A stretch of DNA of 40,994 nucleotides from a virus: positions 1 through 40,994 of the IMG/VR virus record IMGVR_UViG_3300004457_000067. One strand, written 5' to 3'. The position numbers and the translations under genes are program-made. The notes beneath the pieces were generated by a model, which worked only from the letters and a program-made list of their open reading frames with translations, made no database searches and was not told where the DNA came from. Of this stretch, positions 14,733-23,600 are shown one piece after another. Every line of letters starts with the position of its first letter. The first letter of the stretch is position 1.

Positions 14733-17195
14733 ATGGCACTTGAATCAGCAGAACAGTACGATCCGTTTTTAAAGAAAAATGTTTACGGAAATATTTTAGA
14801 CCAAGTAGAAAACTATCAGTACAACTTAAAATTATATATGATACCACCGGTTGCAGCTCCTGTAGGAACACAGCCGTCTGCAAACGCTCAAGGTGGTTCA
14901 GAAGATGCTAGAGCAGATAAGCCAGTCAATGCTAGTAATAGCAGTGGCCAGGGCGGCTATTTGCAGAACTCATATGTTGCAAGTCCTGCAGAAACTATTG
15001 TACTTGCACAAACAGGTGTAACAGGAACACAGATTGACAACTTAGAAATACAAACAGTTGTTGGCCCCGGTGGCGGAATGGAAAATTCAAAAGTAAGTTT
15101 TGATATAATTCAACCAGGCGCCGCAGACTTCCTGGATCAAATAGTGGCTGCTAAAGCATATTTAAGAGATCAAATCACAGCACAGGATGTTCCTATCTTT
15201 TTGGAAATAAATTTTAAAGGATATGACACAGATATAGAAGATGAAGACCGTGGTGGAACTCCTATACTTGCAGCAGGCCCTTATAGATACATGTTAAAAA
15301 TTGCTAATGTACAATTAGAAATTGACGATGCTGGCAGCACTTATCAATTTGATTGTGTACCAGTAGATCAAATGGCGTACATTGATACTAGTTACAGGAT
15401 GCCAAAAAAAATCGAGTCAATTGGAACAACTATCGAAGAACATGTTACAGACATGGTAGCAAAAATTAGAGAGCATAACGAAACAAATAATAACATGTAT
15501 GCTATACAAGACGAAATTAAAATAGACTTATCTGGGTTAACAGAAGGCAAATACGCATTAAAGGATACCAAACTGACTAAGCCAGACGATACCCAAGCAG
15601 AAGAAATAAATAGGATAATGAACCCTGAGCTAGAAGGGCTAACCGAAGACGAATATGCAGATGTATTAGAAAATAATACAAAAGATGAAGGCACACTAGA
15701 CATAGTTGTAGCCGAAAATAAAGTAACAGTTAGAGAAGGTGTGTCTATTGAGAGATACATAGCAACATTACTATCTATGAATGATGAATTTTTTAATAGA
15801 TGTACTAGATCAGTTTACCCAGCAGACCCTGAGAAAAACGAAACAAGAAAAGATCAAGCACTTATACAATGGTTTAAATTAAATGCTTTTGTTCAATACA
15901 CTGCCTTTGATTACAAAAGAAATGCGTATGCATTAAAAACAGTTTTCAAACCAACAATTTATTCAACAGCAAAAAATACTGTACAAGCAGATGTAGCAGA
16001 AAATTCGGGTCTTACTGCTGATGATGTGAGAGCAAGAATTGATGGACTTCCTATATTTAAAGCATATCATTATCTATACACTGGGCTAAATGATCAAATT
16101 AAAAATTGTAGAATTGAATATAAATCGGGTATCGCAATTTTAACAGCACCGGCTGGTGGATTCTCAGGTGACTTTAGTACAGTGTTAGCAAAGACTCTTA
16201 GTACTACAGCAACTCCAACAGAAGATTTAACAGGCAATGACTTAGCAACGGCAGCTGTAAAAGCATCTAATCAAGAAGATGCATCTAAAGCATTAGATAA
16301 TTTGTTTAAAGATAAAAGTCCTGAAAGAGAAAATGACATTGCAAGTGTAGGCGGATTATTAGGATTATCAAACGCAGAGATTAGAGATGCTATTGAAAAT
16401 AGAAACGGTGCTAATGCTTCTAGAATAAAAGAGACCTTAGCAAACAAAGGTGCAGCAGAGTCAATTAGGAAAGCACAGATTGCATCAACAAACGGCACTG
16501 CTAATCCAAAAAATTTAAACGGAACAAATTATACTCCGTCGCTTAGTGGCTATATTTATTCTGCAGATATTATAGGAAGTGTAAGCGAACGATTAGATCA
16601 AGCCGCGGCGCTGACAGCATCACAACAACTAGCAGAATCCTTAAAGCCCAAAGAAGAAGAAGATGCTAATGCTGATGCCAGTGGACCACAGGAAGCAGTT
16701 AAAGTAGATTCAGTACCTAACCCTGCAGAAGACGCAACTTATAACGGTACTCCAAGAAACACAGTGTTTGGATATTTAATGCAACAACATGCAATTGATG
16801 ATTTCCTTGTAACACTAGATATGGAAATTAAAGGCGACCCTTGGTGGCTAGGTCCTCCAAAAGGGGATAATCAGCCAGAAGTAAAAGGAAGTGAATTTGT
16901 TAAAGATAAAACAGATGAAAAATCAATAAAAATACAAGGCGACGAAAACTATGTGTTGTTTGATTTACAAACACCTAGGTTGTTTGATTTTGATGTTGAA
17001 GATGAAGACAGCCCTAGTAACAGTGGTTACTGGAGTAAAATGGGTACATCATATTTCTTAACAGGCGTGTACATGGTCAGAGGAGTTAACCATATGTTCT
17101 CAGGTGGAGAATTTTCGCAAGAGCTTAACTTAATAAGACAAACCGCAATAGATTTAAAGAAAGTAGAAAAAGATGCAACTGGAGGTAATCCGTAA
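14733..17195 (+). CDS. Large baseplate hub protein, gp27-like
   Basis: An 820-aa protein located directly upstream of the gp5 spike gene. Residues ~85-230 are beta-rich with QTVVGPGGGMENSKVSFDI and VPIFLEINFKGYDTDIED. Residues ~460-620 are Ala/Asp/Asn-rich and probably helical or flexible. The C-terminal ~150 residues end TGVYMVRGVNHMFSGGEF followed by QELNLIRQ, the closing strand pattern typical of gp27 / gpD hub proteins, which bind the spike. T4 gp27 is 391 aa, so this is about twice as long. The hub role is inferred from the C-terminal pattern and from position; the central insert has no recognised function. Start and stop overlap or abut the neighbours. Confidence 0.6.
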   Translation: MALESAEQYDPFLKKNVYGNILDQVENYQYNLKLYMIPPVAAPVGTQPSANAQGGSEDARADKPVNASNSSGQGGYLQNSYVASPAETIVLAQTGVTGTQIDNLEIQTVVGPGGGMENSKVSFDIIQPGAADFLDQIVAAKAYLRDQITAQDVPIFLEINFKGYDTDIEDEDRGGTPILAAGPYRYMLKIANVQLEIDDAGSTYQFDCVPVDQMAYIDTSYRMPKKIESIGTTIEEHVTDMVAKIREHNETNNNMYAIQDEIKIDLSGLTEGKYALKDTKLTKPDDTQAEEINRIMNPELEGLTEDEYADVLENNTKDEGTLDIVVAENKVTVREGVSIERYIATLLSMNDEFFNRCTRSVYPADPEKNETRKDQALIQWFKLNAFVQYTAFDYKRNAYALKTVFKPTIYSTAKNTVQADVAENSGLTADDVRARIDGLPIFKAYHYLYTGLNDQIKNCRIEYKSGIAILTAPAGGFSGDFSTVLAKTLSTTATPTEDLTGNDLATAAVKASNQEDASKALDNLFKDKSPERENDIASVGGLLGLSNAEIRDAIENRNGANASRIKETLANKGAAESIRKAQIASTNGTANPKNLNGTNYTPSLSGYIYSADIIGSVSERLDQAAALTASQQLAESLKPKEEEDANADASGPQEAVKVDSVPNPAEDATYNGTPRNTVFGYLMQQHAIDDFLVTLDMEIKGDPWWLGPPKGDNQPEVKGSEFVKDKTDEKSIKIQGDENYVLFDLQTPRLFDFDVEDEDSPSNSGYWSKMGTSYFLTGVYMVRGVNHMFSGGEFSQELNLIRQTAIDLKKVEKDATGGNP

Positions 17196-19624
17196 TGGGT
17201 ATTAGTTCTAACAGAGATACAGCAAGTAAAAAGAATCCTGTAATTAAAAAGAATATCAGTAAAGATGCTGTATTTGGTATATACCTTGCAGAAATAGTTT
17301 CAACAAAGGATATTAGTAGAACTGGTAGAGTGCGTGTGTTTATTCCAGCAATAAGCAAAGACAAAAATTCGCCAGCAGGGTATTTTGATGCAGTATGGAC
17401 AAGTCCATTTGCAGGCAGTACAGATCCTCGAACAGTAGGGCAAGATGTAGAATCACCACAAGACACTCAGAGCAGTTACGGTTTATGGACAACGGTACCA
17501 GACAACGGTAATTTAGTCCTTATAGCATTCGGTGACGGCAATACAAAATATCCTATGGTACTGAGTTGCTTGTTTCCAGATAGATTAAATTATATGCTTC
17601 CAAGTAATGCAGGTGGAAAAACATACCAAGCCGGCAAGTTGAATTTGCCTACGTTAGAAAAAAATAAAAGAACAGCAGACATTAATCATAATGATACATT
17701 TAGGCCTATACAGCATACGTTAGCATCGGCAATAGTTAAGCAAGGATTAGCCCATGACCCAATAAGAGGTGCAGGCTCATCGAGTGCTAGGAGAGAATCT
17801 CCTAGTGAAGTATTTGGTTTATTAACACCGGGACCTAGAGACCCAAAAAACTTTAACTATAGACTCGGCGGCCACAGTATTACACTAGATGATAATTTAA
17901 ATTCTAGGCAAATAAGAATTCGTTCAGCACAAGGTAGTCAACTATTATTAGATGATACAAGTGGAATGGTATACTTAATTAATAAAGAAGGTAATGTGTG
18001 GATGGAGTTTGCATCATCAGGCCAAGTGTTTATGTATGCAGAAAACGACATTTCCATGCGTACAAAAAGAAACTTTAATCTACGAGCAGACATCGATGTT
18101 AACATTGAAGCAGGACAAAATGTAAATATTAAAGCTGCAATGGACAACGAAGGTGCAGAATACCTAGGCGAAGGCGAAGGCGCCGGCGGACTAGTTAATA
18201 TAGAATCAAGATCGAATATGAATCTTTTAGCAGAAGCAAATATGTTTGCAACTGCAAACACAGGCGAGCTACACATTAATGCTGCAGGCTCTATTAAAAA
18301 TACAACTGGCGATAGTTTACATAATAGCGTAGCAAATGATGTAGCCACTACAGCAGGTGGTAAAGTCACAACTGGTTCCGGCGGAGTACAAGTACTAGAA
18401 GCAGGCGGCAATATTGTAGAAAAAGCACCTAAAGTATTAATGAACAGTGGCGGCCCGGGAGCAGATGATGCAGAAACATCAGACACTGCAACCCCAATCA
18501 ATACTGATACGCTCGAAGACAATCCTATTGGAGAAATTAATTACAGCGATACCTCTACTCGCGATGCAACAACTGGTCGACGAACAGGCGACGCGGCACA
18601 AATTACAACTATTGTTACTACACTAGTTACATCAGAGCCATTCATAGGTCACGGTCTTCCTAACCCAGCAAAAGACGACCAAGACAATATGGTTCCAGAC
18701 GATCGACTAGCAGACTCACTTAGTCCTGGCAGTAACGGCGTTGGAGGCAACGATCCTGCAGATGTTAATACTCCGGGTGGATTACAATCAGGATATTCCG
18801 GCAATGACGGTTCACCTAAGTACACTAGTCCAGCTCAAGTACAAAATAATTTTGCCATAGCACAATCAAAGAAATTTGATGCAAATATTGCTGGAGACTT
18901 ACAGGCTTCCCTAAGTTCTAGTATACCTGCTATTAGGCAACCAACAACTACACCAAATGGTACAATTGTTGCAGGTATAGGCGGCAAAGTTACCGCTGCT
19001 CAAAATAAGTCTAAGATGTTAGCATATGATGTTAAAGGAATGCCAGCAGATCTGCAGTCCGGTAAGGCTAAATCTATGCAAGGTATCATCGCTACTGTTA
19101 AGTCTGGAGAACAAGGAACAAACATCGAAGGCGCATTATTAAGCCAAGGTATTCAAATGATTAAAGATGGGCCGTCTACTATCTATTACTCCGGCGGTGT
19201 AAAAATAATTGATTTCCAAGAAGGACTAGGCCCAACAAGTACTGCTATCCATGCTACATGTGATATACAACAAACTGGGCAAATAGTAAAATCTCTATGC
19301 GGCACTACACAGTTAAGCGATAACCAATTGTGTTCTCTTACAAGTTTTGCAAATCATTGTGGGACTAAGACTTTTGCAAAAAGTAAAGTGCTTAATGCAG
19401 TTAATAATAACCAGTTTGAGAAGGTGCCTAACTTACTAATGGCTCATAGTACATTAAACGTAGCCGGTGTACCAACTATACAAGAAGATTATTATCAAAG
19501 ACGACAATTTGAAGGTGAGCTGTTTCAGTCACCGGACAGTATAAAACCAAAAGTTTATCCAAATTTGGTACCGTTTGCCAAACAGGCTAGTGATTTAAAA
19601 CAACTTAGAAAGGGTTTAGTCTAA
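17195..19624 (+). CDS. 5: Baseplate hub spike gp5 with C-terminal lysozyme-like domain
   Basis: An 809-aa tail spike. Residues ~25-130 are the gp5/VgrG OB-fold (IYLAEIVSTKDISRTGRVRV, then VPDNGNLVLIAFGDGN). Residues ~225-420 give the strand repeats of a trimeric beta-helix (FNLRADIDVNIEAGQNVNIK and similar). A Ser/Asp/Pro-rich linker covers ~420-620. Residues ~640-778 resemble phage lysozyme: LSDNQLCSLTSFANHCGTKTF (708-728 minus its last residue), SKVLNAVNNNQFEKVPNLL and QRRQFEGELF (768-777). In T4 gp5 the lysozyme sits between OB-fold and helix. Here it is C-terminal, and the usual Glu...Asp...Thr catalytic block is not seen; the aligned stretch is IKDGPSTIYY (656-665), so activity is doubtful. 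It pierces the outer membrane and peptidoglycan at infection. Confidence 0.85.
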   Translation: MGISSNRDTASKKNPVIKKNISKDAVFGIYLAEIVSTKDISRTGRVRVFIPAISKDKNSPAGYFDAVWTSPFAGSTDPRTVGQDVESPQDTQSSYGLWTTVPDNGNLVLIAFGDGNTKYPMVLSCLFPDRLNYMLPSNAGGKTYQAGKLNLPTLEKNKRTADINHNDTFRPIQHTLASAIVKQGLAHDPIRGAGSSSARRESPSEVFGLLTPGPRDPKNFNYRLGGHSITLDDNLNSRQIRIRSAQGSQLLLDDTSGMVYLINKEGNVWMEFASSGQVFMYAENDISMRTKRNFNLRADIDVNIEAGQNVNIKAAMDNEGAEYLGEGEGAGGLVNIESRSNMNLLAEANMFATANTGELHINAAGSIKNTTGDSLHNSVANDVATTAGGKVTTGSGGVQVLEAGGNIVEKAPKVLMNSGGPGADDAETSDTATPINTDTLEDNPIGEINYSDTSTRDATTGRRTGDAAQITTIVTTLVTSEPFIGHGLPNPAKDDQDNMVPDDRLADSLSPGSNGVGGNDPADVNTPGGLQSGYSGNDGSPKYTSPAQVQNNFAIAQSKKFDANIAGDLQASLSSSIPAIRQPTTTPNGTIVAGIGGKVTAAQNKSKMLAYDVKGMPADLQSGKAKSMQGIIATVKSGEQGTNIEGALLSQGIQMIKDGPSTIYYSGGVKIIDFQEGLGPTSTAIHATCDIQQTGQIVKSLCGTTQLSDNQLCSLTSFANHCGTKTFAKSKVLNAVNNNQFEKVPNLLMAHSTLNVAGVPTIQEDYYQRRQFEGELFQSPDSIKPKVYPNLVPFAKQASDLKQLRKGLV

Positions 19625-19789
19625 ATCATTAAGTTTTTTTACTTCTGCTAATCTTTTCCAAGCCTTATATTTTGCTTCAGATTCCTCTCTCACCATTTTT
19701 TCTAATAGTGAAATTGTACCTGCTTGATTTTTAATAGTTTGGTTTTGATCATGAATGATCTGATTTACAGAAGAGAGCTTTGTGTTCAA
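19616..19789 (-). CDS. Small coiled-coil protein (57 aa), function unknown
   Basis: A 57-aa, mostly helical protein rich in Lys, Glu, Gln and Asn with heptad-like hydrophobics; no signal or membrane segment. I choose the TTG at 19787-19789 as start because GGAG lies 6 bases before it. The upstream ATG at 19834 is inside a perfect hairpin terminator and has no ribosome site, so the extra 15 residues of that longer frame are unlikely. The 3' end overlaps the convergent gp5 gene by 9 bases. It lies just after the terminator of the 84-aa gene, so it would be made by readthrough or not at all from that promoter. Function unknown. Confidence 0.5.
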   Translation of the reverse strand: MNTKLSSVNQIIHDQNQTIKNQAGTISLLEKMVREESEAKYKAWKRLAEVKKLNDLD

Positions 19790-19803
19790 TTCGTTCTCCG
19801 GAT

Positions 19804-19840
19804 AAAAAAAATATGTGTGTAGTTTCCTACACACATATTT
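19804..19840 (-). terminator. Strong intrinsic terminator after the 84-aa gene
   Basis: A perfect 14-bp stem, AAATATGTGTGTAG (19809-19822) with CTACACACATATTT (19827-19840). On the minus strand the loop is GAAA, a GNRA tetraloop, and the stem runs into eight T residues (19804-19811). This is a clear terminator for the 84-aa gene. On the plus strand only three T residues follow, so it would act weakly on gp5 transcripts. Confidence 0.85.
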
Positions 19841-19855
19841 AGTACTACCTTGCTG

Positions 19856-20110
19856 TTAACTGGCTTTTTGAACCATTTTTTCCATCACTGCAAATTCATC
19901 TGGTTTGATGTTTTTGTCGTAACGAAAATTTCCAGCAAAGTTTATCGTATCAAACAGTGCATACTGTTTGGTCACTGAGTCATATAGTCCAACTGTGACA
20001 AAGCGTTTAGACTGCTGAAAAATACGATGGAACCGATGCCCATTGCTCCTTTCATTAATCTTTACTGCTTTAGACCATAGTTGGTCAAACTCGCGATTCA
20101 GTTTAAACAT
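19856..20110 (-). CDS. Small hypothetical protein (84 aa) under a consensus promoter
   Basis: An 84-aa protein, basic in its N-terminal half (NERSNGHRFHRIFQQSKRF) with a beta-like centre (VTVGLYDSVTKQYALFD); no signal peptide or membrane helix. I do not recognise it. AAGG precedes the ATG. The gene has its own perfect sigma70 promoter 80-110 bases upstream and its own terminator, an isolated unit between two late plus-strand operons. That layout suggests an early, host-takeover type product rather than a virion part, but this is inference from context. Confidence 0.7.
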   Translation of the reverse strand: MFKLNREFDQLWSKAVKINERSNGHRFHRIFQQSKRFVTVGLYDSVTKQYALFDTINFAGNFRYDKNIKPDEFAVMEKMVQKAS

Positions 20111-20139
20111 TTCTGTCTACCTTGTTCGCTGCGTGGATG

Positions 20140-20154
20140 TTATGCTCTAAATTA
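20140..20154. repeat. Inverted repeat in the leader of the 84-aa gene
   Basis: GCTCTAA-A-TTAGAGC is a perfect 7-bp dyad in the transcribed leader, between promoter and gene. It could be an operator for a dimeric repressor or a small RNA hairpin. No further support. Confidence 0.4.
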
Positions 20155-20191
20155 GAGCTGTTTCTGTAACAAAAATTGCTACATTGCATAC

Positions 20192-20219
20192 ATTATAGCA
20201 CCTTTTTGTGAAGTGTCAA
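20192..20219 (-). promoter_or_regulatory. Consensus sigma70 promoter of the 84-aa gene
   Basis: TTGACA (20214-20219), 16-base spacer, TATAAT (20192-20197), perfect at both hexamers on the minus strand and identical in layout to the gp55 promoter. It is expected to be active early with host polymerase. Confidence 0.85.
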
Positions 20220-20258
20220 CCTTTTTGTTCATTCATTAAAACTCTAGTTTAAGAAGTA

Positions 20259-20266
20259 GATAAATA
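20259..20266 (+). promoter_or_regulatory. Late promoter placed directly on the gp25 start, with upstream element
   Basis: GATAAATAA on the plus strand. CATTAAAACT starts at 20234, exactly 25 bases upstream, as at the 13612 promoter. With the T4 spacing the first transcribed base would be 20272, the A of the gp25 ATG, so the transcript would have no leader. Confidence 0.8.
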
Positions 20267-20271
20267 AGAGT

Positions 20272-20640
20272 ATGGCTACAATATTCAGAGGATTCAGTAC
20301 AGTAGATAAGGTTAAGGCACCATTTTCACTTTCGGACATGGACTTAGTAAAACGAGATCTGCTGAACGAGTTTAATACTCGAAAAGGTGAAAGAGTTATG
20401 CGTCCTAACTTTGGTTGCATAGTATGGGATTTATTAATGAATCCAGAAGACTCTTTTACTGAGTCTGATATTAAAGACGATATTACAAGAATTATTGACA
20501 AAGATTCTAGGGTTGATTTAGTTAACATTACACTGTTTACAAGCAATCATACAGTAAGAGCTGAAGTTGAATTAAGGTATGTTATACTAAACAGCGAAGA
20601 TACTCTATACTTAGAATTTAAAAACGAACAGCAGGTATAA
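20272..20640 (+). CDS. 25: Baseplate wedge protein gp25
   Basis: A 122-aa protein of the gp25 family (T4 gp25 is 132 aa), a lysozyme-unrelated wedge subunit that nucleates sheath assembly together with gp6 and gp53. Conserved pattern: a TRKGERVMRPNFGCIVWDLL block (residues ~38-57) and the C-terminal beta hairpin ending LYLEFKNEQ. The same family is found in contractile injection systems (TssE). No other ATG lies near the 5' end, so the start is constrained, and only AAGAGT separates it from the late promoter octamer. The stop is three bases before the gp6 start. Translation without a leader would be unusual for a phage structural gene. Confidence 0.92.
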   Translation: MATIFRGFSTVDKVKAPFSLSDMDLVKRDLLNEFNTRKGERVMRPNFGCIVWDLLMNPEDSFTESDIKDDITRIIDKDSRVDLVNITLFTSNHTVRAEVELRYVILNSEDTLYLEFKNEQQV

Positions 20641-20643
20641 TAC

Positions 20644-23600
20644 ATGGCATTGGTAAACAGACAAAATAACTTATTCGCCGCAGAAGATTGGAAAGTAGCG
20701 TATAAAGCATATAGTGAAGTAAATTTTCAAGCATATGATTTTGATACTATTCGATCAGCTCTAGTAGAGTATGTGCGTGTAAACTACCCAGAAACATTTA
20801 ACGACTATATTGAAAGTTCAGAATTTATTGCTATCATAGAACTGTTAGCATATCTTTCTCAGTCCTTAACATTTAGAATGGACTTAAACAGCAGAGAAAA
20901 CTTTTTAGAAACTGCTGAAAGAAGAGATTCGGTATTTAAACTTGCTAGACAGTTAGGATACAATCCACGAAGAAATATCCCAGCAAATGGCTTAATGAAA
21001 ATTGTTGCAATTAGAACTAACGAGCCTATTAGAGATAGTTTAGGTAACGAGTTAAACAACACTAACATTTTTTGGGATGATGCAAACAACGCAGATAGTT
21101 ACGAACAGTTTATTACTATTCTTAACTCTGCAATGAATTCAGCAAACAGATTTAGTACGCCAACTAAAAGCGGAACAATTAATGGAATAGCAACTGACCT
21201 ATACGAATTAAATACACCTCTAACTGCTCCAGTAGCATTTGATTTTGATTTAACAGTAAGTGGTGTTCCTAGAACATTCCAGGTAGTAAATCCTACATTC
21301 AAAGAAGGTGCATTCGAAGAACTACACCCTGACAAATTAAATAACTTTAACTTAGTTTACAGAAACGATGGCACTGGTATTAGCAGTATAAATTCTGGCT
21401 TCTTTGTTATGTTCAAGCAGGGCAGGTTACAGTCCATTGATTATAACTACAGCGACCCAGTGCAAAGTAGAACACAAGAAGTTAACATAGCAGACATCAA
21501 CGAAACAGATGTGTTTGTACAAGAAATTAACAGCACAGGTGCAACACTTGCAAAATGGACACAGATTCCTAACACTGTTGGTCAGACACTTAACTACAAC
21601 GACTTAGCATTTGGTGTTAGGACATTGTACTCAGTTGAAAACTTAAACAACGCAGGTATTAAATTACGCTTCCCAGATGGCAACTTTGGCGATATTCCTT
21701 TTGGAACATTTAGAACTTACTATAGAACAAGCGACCCAGAGGCGTTTGCACTTGCACCTGAAGATGCAAGAAACATTAAAGTAAATTTGCCTTATCAAAA
21801 TGAAGCAGGTGTTAATTTTAATTTAACTGTAACATTTAGTTTACAAGAAACAGTAAACAATAGTTTAGCACCAGAAACACTTACTGCTATTAAGCAAAGA
21901 GCACCGCAGGTTTATTATACTCAAAACAGAATGGTAAGTGCTCAAGACTACAATGTATTTCCTTTTAGTCAAACAACTAATATTTTAAAACTAAAAGCAG
22001 TAAACAAAACACATGCTGGGCACAGTCGTTACATTGATATCAATGATCCAACTGGAACATTCCAAAATTTAGAAACTTTTGCTAACGATGGTTCATTGTA
22101 CATTGAAGATGCTCCTGGAAGCACAGGCATTACAATTAGTGATGATAACACAGTAGCAGCAGTAGTAAACTTTACAATACCACAAATTTTAAAAGATAGA
22201 AATCTTAACAACTTTGTTTACGAGCAATTTAGAGATTCATCAGAACTGTTTGACGTAAATCGTTTTTCTCTTGCAACAAAGAATGCTATATGGAAATCTT
22301 TACCAGTTGTACTCGGAACAAGTAGTACAGGATACTTCCATGAAACTATTACATCAGGTGATAGTACAGTTGATGTATTAGACAACTCATTTGTATACAC
22401 GTCAGGGGCATTAACAGGCGTTCGTCCTTTTAGAATGTTTACAGAAAACAACTTTATTAAATTCGTAGACCCAGATGATGCAACAAAGTATGCATGGGCA
22501 CGAGTAACAAGTGTTGCTAATTTTGGTAGACTGTCCAGTGGACTTACTACAGCAACAGGACCATTTAGTTTAAGTGCTCCAATACAGGATGGATGGAAAG
22601 CAGAAGAATATATTGCTACTATGCGTAAAACACTTGAAACTACTGAGTTGAATGCTGTATCAAGTGAAATGACAAACAAACGATCATTTGGACTGGGCTA
22701 CGATGCAGACATTGATCAGTGGTACGTTATATCGTATCAAAATTTAAACAGAACAGGTAAATGGTCATTGTCTAATGCAAAATCTAATTCAGGAACACAA
22801 TTAGATTCTAGTTGGTTATTATTATTTGACTACAGTGCAATTGATGCACGAACTTACAAGTATATTGTTTCTCTAAGAGGACAGCAATATGTTGTACAAA
22901 GTAAAAACGATTTAAAATTTTATAATATTAATAATGTTAAAGTTGCAGACAGCAACAACCAGTCTAGCAGAGACGTAATACAATTTACAACATTAAACTT
23001 TAAGCCAGGTAATGCAGAAACATTTAAATGGACACCAGAGTCAGGAACTGGCATAGCAGACAGATGGATAAGTGATGAAACAGGAGAAAAATATAATCCT
23101 AGTAGTTACGATCCAGGTATTCCGTTAAGAACAAGATCTGCTAAATGGCACGACATAGAAGTAGATTACTCGACAAGCGGCGGCATATACCGAGAAGGAA
23201 ATGACACAGCAAATATTTTTGTTAACAATGCTATTGTTTCTGTAAACACATATTTCGATGACGGCACATTAGGATCAACAACAACACCTAACGTTACTAT
23301 TGCTAATAACAGTGGTAAAATAAATTCATTGCCTTCGAACATAACTATACCGTTTGATAATACTACATTTGGATATAATATTCTAAATGGTTCGGGTGAT
23401 GTTGTTTATAGAGATTATAACACAGGTACTAGCCAGTTTGAAACTTATAGAGCAGGAGTAACTGGAACTTATAGTTTTGGTCCTGTTAATAATGCTAATA
23501 CTGCGGTTGCTGGAAGAATACTACTAGCAAATGCAAACGTATCTGCACAAACAGGTAACTTAATTATTTCTAATATGTTTGCTAACAATTACACTTATGT

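Noticed and set aside
19790-19834. ATG start at 19834 for the small minus-strand gene
   Set aside because: That ATG lies within the perfect terminator stem and lacks a ribosome site; TTG at 19789 has GGAG upstream.
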